A stretch of 64,000 nucleotides of DNA, taken from positions 1-64,000 of the forward strand of contig NZ_VTPU01000009.1 in assembly GCF_008274785.1 (NCBI RefSeq), read 5' to 3'. This DNA comes from Halomonas eurihalina (GTDB taxonomy: Bacteria > Pseudomonadota > Gammaproteobacteria > Pseudomonadales > Halomonadaceae). This document shows positions 21,432-29,566 of this stretch, piece after piece. The position numbers and the translations under genes were made by a program. The notes under the pieces were generated by a model. That model ran no database searches. It worked only from the letters and a program-made list of their open reading frames with translations, and was not told where the DNA came from. Within the stretch, counting starts at the first letter, position 1; the number at the start of each line of letters is the position of its first letter.

Positions 21432-22493
21432 TCATCCCGCGATCAACGCCTCGATCCCCTCGACCTCGCCACACCGATTCAGCGAATAGCCCGGCAACGC
21501 CAGGACGGCCTCCTGAAACGCTTGCCTGGTCAGCACCTCCCGGAAGCTTTCCAGCCTCGGCTCGGCCAGGCTTCGATGGTGGCACAGCAACAGATAGTCC
21601 TCGCTTGCCAGCGGTATGAAATCAAGCCCGAATCGCCGCGCCGCCGTCTCCACCCCGAAGCCCACGTCGGCCATCCCGGCGGCGATGTAAGCCGCCACTG
21701 CCGAATGGGTATACTCCTCGAGTTCATAACCACGAATACGCCGCGCCGGCAGCCCTTCCGCCCGCAGCAGTCCATCGAGCAAGGCCCGTGTGCCGGAGGC
21801 GGACTGACGATTGATAAAACGCGCCTCGCCATGCACCAGGTCCGCCAGTCCGCGGATGCCACAAGGATTCTCCGGGGTGATCATCAGGCCCTGACGACGG
21901 GTGATGAAGCGCAGCACGCGATGACTGCGCGGTTTCAGCAAGGCACGATAGTCCCGCACCAGGCGTTCGCCGACCGGCCCCTGGGGCAGGTGGAAGCCGG
22001 CCAGGTCACAAGCGCCACGATTCAGGGCGATCAGCGCCTCCCGGGGGCTGCAATACTGCAGATCAAGGCGCAGCTCATCGAGAAATTCCGGCAGCAGCTC
22101 CACCGCATAGCCGTGACTGGCATGCAGCCGCAGCACGGGCTTCACGCCTTCCAGGGTCTGCTGGATGGCCAGATTGAGCTCCGAGCCAAGGCTCTCCAAC
22201 TGCGGCCCCAGGCGCGCGATCACCCGCTGCTCGGCCCACAGCAACTTTTCGCCGAGTGGCGACAGATGGGCGCCCCGCCCGCGTTGCAGCTCGACCAGGC
22301 TGATGCCAAAGAACTCCTGCCATTTGCCGAGCAGGTTCCAGGCGTGCCGGTAGGACACCCCCGCCATCTTCGCCGCCTCGGTCAGCTTGCCGTGCCGATG
22401 CACGCCCTCAAGCAGCACGAACAGCTGCGGATCGAGTTGATTGCCCGCCTCGTCGCTGAAATACCAGGCCGGAGTGATGCGTATACGTTTCAT
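21432..22493 (-). CDS. ModE-like HTH regulator with periplasmic-binding-like domain
   Basis: A 353-residue regulator. The N-terminal winged helix (about residues 15-80, LFVLLEGVHRHGKLTEAAKM then YRHAWNLLGKWQEFFG) resembles ModE and LysR DNA-binding domains. The remainder looks like a periplasmic-binding-protein sensor (GACDLAGFHLP, GIRGLADLVHGEARFINRQS). This domain pair occurs next to formate dehydrogenase genes, where molybdate or formate sensing is plausible. It is divergent from fdsGBA-fdhD-fdsD and shares a 128-bp intergenic region with repeated GTTTCATAT boxes. The start is taken at the second ATG (22493), which gives the MKRIRITPAWYF N-terminus. Confidence 0.8.
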   Translation of the reverse strand: MKRIRITPAWYFSDEAGNQLDPQLFVLLEGVHRHGKLTEAAKMAGVSYRHAWNLLGKWQEFFGISLVELQRGRGAHLSPLGEKLLWAEQRVIARLGPQLESLGSELNLAIQQTLEGVKPVLRLHASHGYAVELLPEFLDELRLDLQYCSPREALIALNRGACDLAGFHLPQGPVGERLVRDYRALLKPRSHRVLRFITRRQGLMITPENPCGIRGLADLVHGEARFINRQSASGTRALLDGLLRAEGLPARRIRGYELEEYTHSAVAAYIAAGMADVGFGVETAARRFGLDFIPLASEDYLLLCHHRSLAEPRLESFREVLTRQAFQEAVLALPGYSLNRCGEVEGIEALIAG

Positions 22494-22580
22494 ATGAAGC
22501 AAGTTTCATATTTTGTGATTGACAGACCAATGCTAGCTTTAAAGCAACCGTGACGCACGCCGAATCCCTACAATATGAAC
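22487..22580. promoter_or_regulatory. Divergent control region with GTTTCATAT boxes
   Basis: Two direct copies of GTTTCATAT (22487-22495 and 22503-22511, 16 bp apart) and an inverted near-copy ATATGAAC (22573-22580) lie between the regulator and fdsG. The first copy covers the regulator's own start codon, so binding would allow autoregulation. TTGACA occurs at 22522-22527, but no convincing -10 is placed with it. Confidence 0.45.
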
Positions 22581-22621
22581 TCGCGTGCCTATATAGACGA
22601 CAACAATTCAGGTGATGCCCG

Positions 22622-23113
22622 ATGAGCGCTCCCGCCGAGTGGACGCCGCAGCTGATTCAGGACGAGATCGACGCCCTGAAAGACAAGCCCGGTGCCCTGC
22701 TGCCAATTCTCCACGCGATTCAGGACCGTGTCGGCTTCATTCCCGACGCCGCCGTACCGATCATCGCCGAATCCCTGAACCTGACCCGCGCCGAGGTCCA
22801 TGGCGTGATCAGCTTCTACCACCATTTCCGCACCTCCCGACCGGGGAGTCATGTGGTCCGTATCTGCCGTGCCGAGGCCTGCCAAGCGATGGGGGCACGT
22901 GCCCTGGAGGCCCACGCCAAGGCCAGCCTCGAGGTCGACTACCACCAGACCACCCGCGACCAGGAGATCACCCTGGAAGCCGTCTACTGCCTGGGCAACT
23001 GCGCCTGCGGCCCGTCGATCTGCGTGGACGACCGGGTGCACGGTCGTGTCACCACGGAAACCTTCGATCGCCTGGTCGATGACCTGCGCACCGTGCCCCT
23101 GGAGGTGAAATGA
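22622..23113 (+). CDS. fdsG: NAD-dependent formate dehydrogenase gamma subunit
   Basis: A 163-residue NuoE-like subunit carrying one [2Fe-2S] cluster. Ligands are the cysteines in VVRICRAEACQAMGA and in VYCLGNCACGPSI. It belongs to the soluble, cytoplasmic Fds-type formate dehydrogenase and passes electrons to the FdsB diaphorase. An AGGTGA ribosome-binding site lies 7 nt before the ATG. The stop overlaps the fdsB start by 4 bp. First gene of fdsG-fdsB-fdsA-fdhD-fdsD. Confidence 0.93.
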   Translation: MSAPAEWTPQLIQDEIDALKDKPGALLPILHAIQDRVGFIPDAAVPIIAESLNLTRAEVHGVISFYHHFRTSRPGSHVVRICRAEACQAMGARALEAHAKASLEVDYHQTTRDQEITLEAVYCLGNCACGPSICVDDRVHGRVTTETFDRLVDDLRTVPLEVK

Positions 23114-24645
23114 TGGTCCGTGTCTTCGTTCCCCGTGACACCACGGCGCTGGCGATGGGTGCCGACGAGGTGGCCGACCGGCTGGTGGCCGAAGCCGACG
23201 CTCGGGGCATCGAGATCGCCCTGACCCGCAACGGCTCGCGGGGGCTCGCCTGGCTGGAACCTCTGGTCGAGATCGAGACCGACGCCGGCCGAATGGCCTA
23301 TGGTCCGGTCAGCGTGGGCGATGTAGCGGGGCTGCTCGATGCCGGCCTGTTGGAGGGAAACACCGAACACCCACTGGCACATGGCCCCACCGAGGCGATT
23401 CCCTATCTGGCCCGCCAGCAGCGGCTGACCTTCTCCCGGATTGGCGTCACCGACCCACTCTCGATCGCCGACTACCTGGCCCTGGATGGATTTCGTGGCC
23501 TCGAAACCGCGCTGACCCTCGAACCACAGGCCATCGTCGACGAGGTCAAGACATCCGGCTTGCGTGGCCGGGGTGGCGCCGCCTTCCCCACCGGCATCAA
23601 GTGGCAGACCGTGCACGATGCCCCGAGCGATCAGAAATACATCGTCTGCAACGCCGACGAGGGCGACTCGGGCACCTTCGCCGACCGCCTGGCGATGGAG
23701 TGCGACCCCTACATGCTGATCGAGGGAATGGCCATCGCCGGCCTCGCCGTCGGCGCCACCCAGGGCTACATCTATCTGCGCTCCGAATATCCTCTGGCCC
23801 ATCGCATTCTCGATGAAGCCATCGAGCGCGCCGAGCAGGCCGGCTATCTGGGCGCCGACATTCGCGGCAGCGGCCGACGCTTCGATCTCGAAGTGCGCCT
23901 CGGCGCCGGCGCCTACATCTGCGGCGAGGAGACCTCGTTGCTGGAGAGCCTCGAGGGCAAGCGTGGCATGGTGCGCTACAAGCCACCCCTGCCGGCCATC
24001 GAGGGCTTGTTCGGACGCCCCACCGTGGTCAACAACGTGCTCTCGCTGGCCGCCGTGCCCTACATCCTCGACCGGGGCGGCGAGGCCTACGCCGACTACG
24101 GCATGGGCCGTTCGCGCGGCACCCTGGCACTGCAGCTGGCCGGCAACGTCAAGCGCGGCGGCCTGGTCGAACTAGCCTTCGGCACCTCCCTGCGCGAGCT
24201 GATGGAAGACTTCGGCGGCGGCACCTTCACCGAACGTCCGCTGCGCGCGGTACAGGTCGGCGGGCCGCTGTGTGCCTATCTGCCCGAGAGCCAATGGGAC
24301 CTGCCGTTGGACTACGAGACCTTCGCCGGTGTCGGCGCGGGGGTCGGCCATGGTGGCGTGGTGATGTTCGACGACAGCGTCGACATGGCCGAGCAGGCTC
24401 GCTTCTCGATGGAATTCTGCGCCGTGGAATCCTGCGGCAAGTGCACTCCCTGCCGCATCGGCTCGACGCGCGGGGTGGAGGTCATCGACCGCATCCTTGC
24501 CAACCAGGATCGCGACGCCAATCTCGAACTCCTCGACGAACTCTGCGAAACCATGGAAGACGGCTCTCTGTGCGCCATGGGCGGCATGACCCCCTTCCCG
24601 GTAAAGAGCGTGATGACCCACTTCCCCGACGACCTGCAGCGTTGA
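23110..24645 (+). CDS. fdsB: NAD-dependent formate dehydrogenase beta subunit
   Basis: A 511-residue NuoF-like diaphorase subunit binding FMN, NAD and a [4Fe-4S] cluster. Visible are GLRGRGGAAFPTGIKW (FMN loop), CNADEGDSGTFADR, GAGAYICGEETSLLESLEG (NAD) and the cluster motif ESCGKCTPCRIGSTRG near residue 440. The N-terminal 150 residues form the thioredoxin-like domain typical of FdsB. Two adjacent ATGs exist; the first overlaps the fdsG stop. It transfers electrons from formate to NAD+. Confidence 0.94.
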   Translation: MMVRVFVPRDTTALAMGADEVADRLVAEADARGIEIALTRNGSRGLAWLEPLVEIETDAGRMAYGPVSVGDVAGLLDAGLLEGNTEHPLAHGPTEAIPYLARQQRLTFSRIGVTDPLSIADYLALDGFRGLETALTLEPQAIVDEVKTSGLRGRGGAAFPTGIKWQTVHDAPSDQKYIVCNADEGDSGTFADRLAMECDPYMLIEGMAIAGLAVGATQGYIYLRSEYPLAHRILDEAIERAEQAGYLGADIRGSGRRFDLEVRLGAGAYICGEETSLLESLEGKRGMVRYKPPLPAIEGLFGRPTVVNNVLSLAAVPYILDRGGEAYADYGMGRSRGTLALQLAGNVKRGGLVELAFGTSLRELMEDFGGGTFTERPLRAVQVGGPLCAYLPESQWDLPLDYETFAGVGAGVGHGGVVMFDDSVDMAEQARFSMEFCAVESCGKCTPCRIGSTRGVEVIDRILANQDRDANLELLDELCETMEDGSLCAMGGMTPFPVKSVMTHFPDDLQR

Positions 24646-24665
24646 GCGCTGAGGGAGAGAACGCC

Positions 24666-27548
24666 ATGATCGGCTATTACGACCCCAACAAGCACGCTTC
24701 GAAAGATCTGGGCACCCCCGCCCGACTCTCCGAAAAACACATCGCGCTGACCATCGACGGCCAGGAAATCACTGTGCCCGAAGGCACCTCGGTGCTGCGG
24801 GCGGCAGCGCTCGCCGACATCAACATCCCCAAGCTGTGCGCCAGCGACAATCTCGAGGCCTTCGGCTCCTGCCGGCTGTGCGCGGTGCAGGTCGAAGGCA
24901 AGCGCGGTTACCCGGCCGCCTGCACCACGCCGGTGGAAGCCGGCATGCAGGTGACCACCCAGAACACCAAGCTGGCCAGGCTGCGCCGCAACGTCATGGA
25001 GCTCTACATCTCCGACCATCCGCTGGACTGCCTGACCTGTCCGGCCAATGGCGATTGCGAGCTTCAGGACGTGGCCGGCGCCGTAGGCCTGCGCGAAGTC
25101 CGCTACGGCTTCGAGGGCGAGAATCACCTCTCCGCCGAGAAGGACAACTCCAATCCCTACTTCAGCTTCGACCCCAGCAAGTGCATCGTCTGCTCGCGCT
25201 GCGTGCGCGCCTGCGAGGAAGTCCAGGGCACCTTCGCGCTGACCATCGACGGCCGGGGCTTCGACTCCAAGGTCTCGCCGGGGCAGATGGAAGACTTCAT
25301 GGACTCCGAGTGCGTGTCCTGCGGCGCCTGCGTCCAGGCCTGCCCGACGGCGACGCTGATGGAGAAGAGCGTGGTCGATCAGGGCGTGCCGGAACACAGC
25401 GTGATCACCACCTGCGCTTACTGCGGCGTAGGCTGCTCGTTCAAGGCCGAGATGAAGGGCGACCAACTGGTGCGCATGGTGCCCTACAAGGGCGGCGACG
25501 CCAATCACGGCCACTCATGCGTCAAGGGCCGGTTCGCCTTCGGCTACGCCACCCACGGAGATCGCCTGACCACTCCGATGATTCGCGACGCCATCGACCA
25601 GCCCTGGCGCGAGGTCGGCTGGCAGGAAGCTATCGACTTCGCCGCCGAACGCCTCAAGGCCACCCAGGCGAAGTACGGTCGCGAAAGCATCGGCGGTATC
25701 ACCTCGTCGCGCTGCACCAACGAGGAAACCTACCTGGTGCAGAAGCTGATCCGTGCCGCCTTCGGCAATAACAACACCGACACCTGCGCACGGGTCTGCC
25801 ACTCGCCGACCGGCTATGGCCTCAAGACCACCCTCGGCGAATCCGCCGGCACCCAGACCTTCGACTCGGTGATGAAATCCGATGCCATCATCGTCATCGG
25901 CGCCAACCCGACCGATGCCCATCCGGTATTCGCCTCGCAGATGCGCCGCCGCATGCGCGAAGGCGCCAGCCTGATCGTCGCCGACCCGCGCCACATCGAC
26001 CTGCTCGACACCCCGCACCGCGGCGATGCCCAGCACCTACCGCTGCGCCCGGGCACCAACGTGGCGCTGGTCAATGCCCTGGCGCATGTGGTGGTCAGCG
26101 AAGGACTCGAGGATCACGACTTCATCGCCAAGCGCTGCGACACCGAAGCCTACCGGGCCTGGCGCGACTTCATCAGCGAGGAGCGTCACGCCCCGGAGGC
26201 CGTCGAGTCGGTCACCGGCGTATCCGCCGAGGCCGTGCGCCGCGCCGCTCGCACCTACGCGAAGGCTCCTAACGGCGCCATCTACTACGGCCTGGGCGTC
26301 ACCGAGCACAGCCAGGGCTCGACCATGGTCATGGGCATCGCCAACCTCGCCATGGCCACCGGCAACATCGGGCGCGAAGGCGTCGGGGTCAATCCGCTGC
26401 GCGGCCAGAACAACGTTCAGGGTTCCTGCGACATGGGCTCCTTCCCTCACGAGCTGCCTGGCTATCAGCACGTCGCCGATGCCACGGCCCGCAGCCGCTT
26501 CGAGGAACTCTGGGGCGTCCCCCTCGACGACGAACCCGGCCTGCGCATCCCCAACATGTTCGATGCGGCCATCGAGGGCAGCTTCAAGGCGCTCTACGTT
26601 CAGGGCGAGGACATCGCCCAGTCGGACCCCAACACCCAGCACGTCGAGGCGGCGCTGACCTCGCTGGACTGCCTGATCGTGCAGGACATCTTCCTCAACG
26701 AGACCGCCAAGTACGCCCATGTGCTGCTGCCCGGCTCCAGCTTCCTGGAGAAGAACGGCACCTTCACCAATGCCGAACGGCGCATCAACCGGGTGCGCAA
26801 GGTCATGCCTCCGCGCGCCGGCAAGGAAGACTGGGAGGTCACTGTCGAGCTGTCTCGCGCCCTGGGCTATCCGATGGACTACCGCCATCCCTCCGAGATC
26901 ATGGACGAGATCGCCCAGCTGACACCGACCTTCACCGGCGTCAGCTACGACAAGCTCGAGCGCCTCGGCAGCCTGCAGTGGCCCTGCAATGCCGAGCATC
27001 CCGAGGGCACCCCGACCATGCACGAGATCGACTTCCCGATCGGCCCGGGGCGTTTCGCGATCACCGAGTACGTGGCCACCGAGGAACGCGCCAACCGACG
27101 CTTCCCGCTGCTGCTGACCACCGGGCGCATCCTCTCCCAGTACAATGTCGGCGCCCAGACCCGGCGCACCGACAATCAGGTCTGGCATGACGAGGATATC
27201 CTGGAGATCCACCCCTCCGACGCCGAAATGCGCGGCATCAACGACGGCGACTGGCTGGGCATCACCAGCCGCTCCGGCCAGACGGTATTGCGGGCACGCC
27301 TCAGCGAGCGCATGCAGCCCGGCGTGGTCTACACAACATTCCACCACCCGGGCAGTGGCGCCAACGTGATCACCACCAACAGCTCCGACTGGGCCACCAA
27401 CTGTCCCGAGTACAAGGTCACGGCAGTCCAGGTGGAAAAGGTCAGCCGACCCTCGGCCTGGCAACAGCGCTTCGATGATTTCGACCGCGAACAGCGCCAC
27501 TTCCTGACAGCAGCCAAGGAGCCCACCGCACATGGAGTGCCACAGTGA
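24666..27548 (+). CDS. fdsA: NAD-dependent formate dehydrogenase alpha (molybdenum) subunit
   Basis: A 960-residue catalytic subunit. The N-terminal NuoG-like part carries a [2Fe-2S] set (C58, C69, C72, C86), an H118/C122/C125/C131 cluster, and two ferredoxin-type [4Fe-4S] motifs (C173-C183 and C216-C226). The molybdopterin domain has its own cluster (C250, C253, C257, C285) and the active-site segment TCARVCHSP, with Cys378 at the position of selenocysteine in E. coli FdhF. The start at 24666 follows GAGGGAGAGAACGCC; the frame is open far upstream, but that portion is fdsB read out of phase. It oxidises formate to CO2. Confidence 0.96.
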   Translation: MIGYYDPNKHASKDLGTPARLSEKHIALTIDGQEITVPEGTSVLRAAALADINIPKLCASDNLEAFGSCRLCAVQVEGKRGYPAACTTPVEAGMQVTTQNTKLARLRRNVMELYISDHPLDCLTCPANGDCELQDVAGAVGLREVRYGFEGENHLSAEKDNSNPYFSFDPSKCIVCSRCVRACEEVQGTFALTIDGRGFDSKVSPGQMEDFMDSECVSCGACVQACPTATLMEKSVVDQGVPEHSVITTCAYCGVGCSFKAEMKGDQLVRMVPYKGGDANHGHSCVKGRFAFGYATHGDRLTTPMIRDAIDQPWREVGWQEAIDFAAERLKATQAKYGRESIGGITSSRCTNEETYLVQKLIRAAFGNNNTDTCARVCHSPTGYGLKTTLGESAGTQTFDSVMKSDAIIVIGANPTDAHPVFASQMRRRMREGASLIVADPRHIDLLDTPHRGDAQHLPLRPGTNVALVNALAHVVVSEGLEDHDFIAKRCDTEAYRAWRDFISEERHAPEAVESVTGVSAEAVRRAARTYAKAPNGAIYYGLGVTEHSQGSTMVMGIANLAMATGNIGREGVGVNPLRGQNNVQGSCDMGSFPHELPGYQHVADATARSRFEELWGVPLDDEPGLRIPNMFDAAIEGSFKALYVQGEDIAQSDPNTQHVEAALTSLDCLIVQDIFLNETAKYAHVLLPGSSFLEKNGTFTNAERRINRVRKVMPPRAGKEDWEVTVELSRALGYPMDYRHPSEIMDEIAQLTPTFTGVSYDKLERLGSLQWPCNAEHPEGTPTMHEIDFPIGPGRFAITEYVATEERANRRFPLLLTTGRILSQYNVGAQTRRTDNQVWHDEDILEIHPSDAEMRGINDGDWLGITSRSGQTVLRARLSERMQPGVVYTTFHHPGSGANVITTNSSDWATNCPEYKVTAVQVEKVSRPSAWQQRFDDFDREQRHFLTAAKEPTAHGVPQ

Positions 27549-28372
27549 CGGACGTCGCTGGACGCGCGGAACGACTCCCGGTGGAAGAACACCGGGAGCC
27601 GGGCTGGGGTGCCATCAGGCGCGATGATGACCTGACCCTCGAGGTGCCGGTGGCCCTGATCTACAACGGCATATCTCATGCCGTGATGATGGCCAGTCCC
27701 AGCGACCTCGAGGACTTCGCACTCGGTTTCAGCCTGACCGAGGGCATCCTCGAGCATCCGCACGAGCTCTACGACATCGAGGTGCGCCACGAGGAAAACG
27801 GCATTGCCCTGCATCTGGATATCGCCAGCCAGCGCATGGCGGAACTGCGTCAGCGCCGTCGCAGCCTGTCAGGCAAGACCGGGTGTGGCCTGTGCGGCAC
27901 CGAGTCACTCGAGCAGGCCATCCGGCCGATTCCCTCGGTCACCGCTCCCGACCTGGGCGACGCCGCCATCCAGCAAGCCCTGTCACGGCTGCGCGAACAC
28001 CAGCCGGTGCAGGCCGCCACCGGCGCCAGCCATGGCGCCGCCTGGTGCAACCTGGCCGGCGATATCCTCATCGTCCGAGAGGATGTCGGACGCCACAACG
28101 CCCTGGACAAGATGATCGGCGCCCTGGCCCGCAATACCACCGACCGCAAAGCCGGCTTCGCGCTGGTCTCCAGCCGCGCCAGCTACGAGATGGTGCACAA
28201 GTGTGCCAGTGCCGGCATCGGCGCCCTAGTGGCCGTCTCGGCAGCCACCAGCCTGGCGGTGACGCAGGCCAGGGCCGCGGGTCTTTTGCTGGTCGGCTTC
28301 GCCCGCCCGGGACGTCATCTCGTCTACCATCGCCCCACCGCCGAGCCATCACCAGCCCCGGCGGCCGGTTGA
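27545..28372 (+). CDS. fdhD: Formate dehydrogenase sulfurtransferase FdhD
   Basis: A 275-residue FdhD, which passes sulfur from a cysteine desulfurase to the molybdenum cofactor of formate dehydrogenase. The redox loop CGLC appears in KTGCGLCGTESLEQA, and DVGRHNALDKMIG and LVSSRASYEMVHK are conserved family stretches. It begins with GTG overlapping the fdsA TGA by 4 bp, consistent with translational coupling inside the operon. Confidence 0.95.
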   Translation: MTDVAGRAERLPVEEHREPGWGAIRRDDDLTLEVPVALIYNGISHAVMMASPSDLEDFALGFSLTEGILEHPHELYDIEVRHEENGIALHLDIASQRMAELRQRRRSLSGKTGCGLCGTESLEQAIRPIPSVTAPDLGDAAIQQALSRLREHQPVQAATGASHGAAWCNLAGDILIVREDVGRHNALDKMIGALARNTTDRKAGFALVSSRASYEMVHKCASAGIGALVAVSAATSLAVTQARAAGLLLVGFARPGRHLVYHRPTAEPSPAPAAG

Positions 28373-28382
28373 GGACATCGAT

Positions 28383-28613
28383 ATGCAGCACGATCAACGC
28401 GAAACGCTGATTCACATGGCCAACCAGATCGCCACCAATCTCCAGAGTTCGAACGACGCCGCAACGGGCGTGCGCAATCACCTGGAAAAGTTCTGGGCGC
28501 GCAGCATGAAGGAACGACTGATCGGCTGCCTGGACGACGCCGATTGCGATCTGAATCCGATCGCCCGGCAGGCCGTCGAACAGATGGCCGAGCAGCGCCG
28601 CCAGGCCTCTTGA
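28383..28613 (+). CDS. fdsD: Formate dehydrogenase delta subunit
   Basis: A 76-residue FdsD-type protein. HMANQIATNLQ and VRNHLEKFWARSMKERLIG are the family hallmarks. In Rhodobacter capsulatus FdsD works with FdhD in cofactor insertion and complex stability. It closes the operon 10 bp after fdhD and is convergent with the glycine-zipper gene. Confidence 0.93.
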   Translation: MQHDQRETLIHMANQIATNLQSSNDAATGVRNHLEKFWARSMKERLIGCLDDADCDLNPIARQAVEQMAEQRRQAS

Positions 28614-28662
28614 TCGCGCCCTTTCCTGGCAGGACCACGCCCCAGGCCAGGGTGACGGTCGC

Positions 28663-29211
28663 TCATCCCTCGGCGGACAGCGATTTCCACTGGGGCTGGC
28701 CATCCACCAGGCGGACACGCTCGCCCTCGGGCCGGCTGTCCAGACGCGTGGTACGTACCTCGCCATCGTGTTGCCAGCTCACCTCATAGCCCGTCGTTTC
28801 CTGATGGGTATCGGTCACCGTGTGGCAGCGCTGCTCGGTGGTGGTGATCGTCTGTCCGGACTCGATGCGCTCCTGCACCTCGCGTCCCGCCAGGCCACCG
28901 CCGACCGCACCAGCCACGGTGGCAATCTTCTTGCCGCTGCCGCCGCCGATCTGGTTGCCGAGAAGCCCGCCGACGATGGCTCCGGCGGCCGACCCGACGA
29001 CGCGATGCGGATCCCGGGTTGGTGCCTGGCGCTGGACCGTCACGTTCTCACAGACCTCTCGCGGCGTCTCGACGCTACGCGTCAGGGTCTCGACCCCAGT
29101 GATCTCGGCATATTGCGGCTGACGTGCCTCCTGCACCTGCCAGGCGCCGAAGGCCATGCCACCCAAGCCCAGCACGGCCAGGGTGGAGCCCACGATGATC
29201 GACTTGCTCAT
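28663..29211 (-). CDS. Glycine-zipper 2TM envelope protein
   Basis: A 182-residue protein with an N-terminal hydrophobic anchor (IIVGSTLAVLGLGGMAFGAW). A central glycine-zipper hairpin follows (GSAAGAIVGGLLGNQIGGGS and VAGAVGGGLAGREVQERI). The pattern matches the Rickettsia 17-kDa surface antigen/SlyB-like family, whose members sit in or near the outer membrane. There is no lipobox cysteine, so it is likely anchored by its N-terminal segment. It is monocistronic, and its function is unknown. Confidence 0.8.
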   Translation of the reverse strand: MSKSIIVGSTLAVLGLGGMAFGAWQVQEARQPQYAEITGVETLTRSVETPREVCENVTVQRQAPTRDPHRVVGSAAGAIVGGLLGNQIGGGSGKKIATVAGAVGGGLAGREVQERIESGQTITTTEQRCHTVTDTHQETTGYEVSWQHDGEVRTTRLDSRPEGERVRLVDGQPQWKSLSAEG

Positions 29212-29312
29212 TATCGTTTCCTCCTTTGATCAGCATCGGCGCCGGGCAAGGTGTGCCCAGCGGCCCACAGGGAGAGGTGGTATTTCAGTTCCACCGGTTC
29301 CCTGTCTAGGGC

Positions 29313-29453
29313 GGTCTTGTACGAAAAGTCGGCGAGCGAAGGTGAGACAAGGCGAAATCCGTCGAGAAAGCGCAGTTTACAAGGGGGTAAATGAGCATTT
29401 GGAGACTGATTTCAACACCGTATCACCGAGTGCAGATACTTTTCGTACAGACC
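29313..29453. mobile_element. MITE-like element with 16-bp terminal inverted repeats
   Basis: A 141-bp non-coding element. Its left end GGTCTTGTACGAAAAGT and right end ACTTTTCGTACAGACC are inverted copies differing by one inserted T. It contains no open frame of note. A shorter sequence with the same internal GACGAGCGAAGGTTAGACA-like block lies at 31043-31102. A CTAG precedes the left end. The outer arms could also fold into a long hairpin after the glycine-zipper gene promoter. Confidence 0.65.
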
Positions 29454-29468
29454 CCAGTTTAATCGCAC

Positions 29469-29490
29469 GGGGCGCCCATTTGGGCGCCCC
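29469..29490. repeat. Perfect 10-bp hairpin
   Basis: GGGGCGCCCA, loop TT, TGGGCGCCCC. It lies between the MITE-like element and the heptamer array, downstream of puuB. It has no T-run, so it may end or stabilise the puuB transcript, but this is uncertain. Confidence 0.5.
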
Positions 29491-29522
29491 ACAAGGAGTT
29501 CCATATTGATTGACCCGCCGTC

Positions 29523-29565
29523 GCCGACAGGCGACAGGCGACAGGCGACAGGCGACAGGCGACGG
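29523..29565. repeat. 7-bp tandem repeat array after puuB
   Basis: Five full copies of GACAGGC plus partial units at each end. On the puuB strand it reads TCGCCTG and starts 4 bp after the stop codon. Same unit length and same placement as the array after tldD, but a different sequence. Confidence 0.9.
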
Positions 29566-29566
29566 A

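Noticed and set aside
25788..25806. Selenocysteine in formate dehydrogenase
   Set aside because: The active-site codon is a cysteine codon (TCARVCHSP), with no in-frame TGA.
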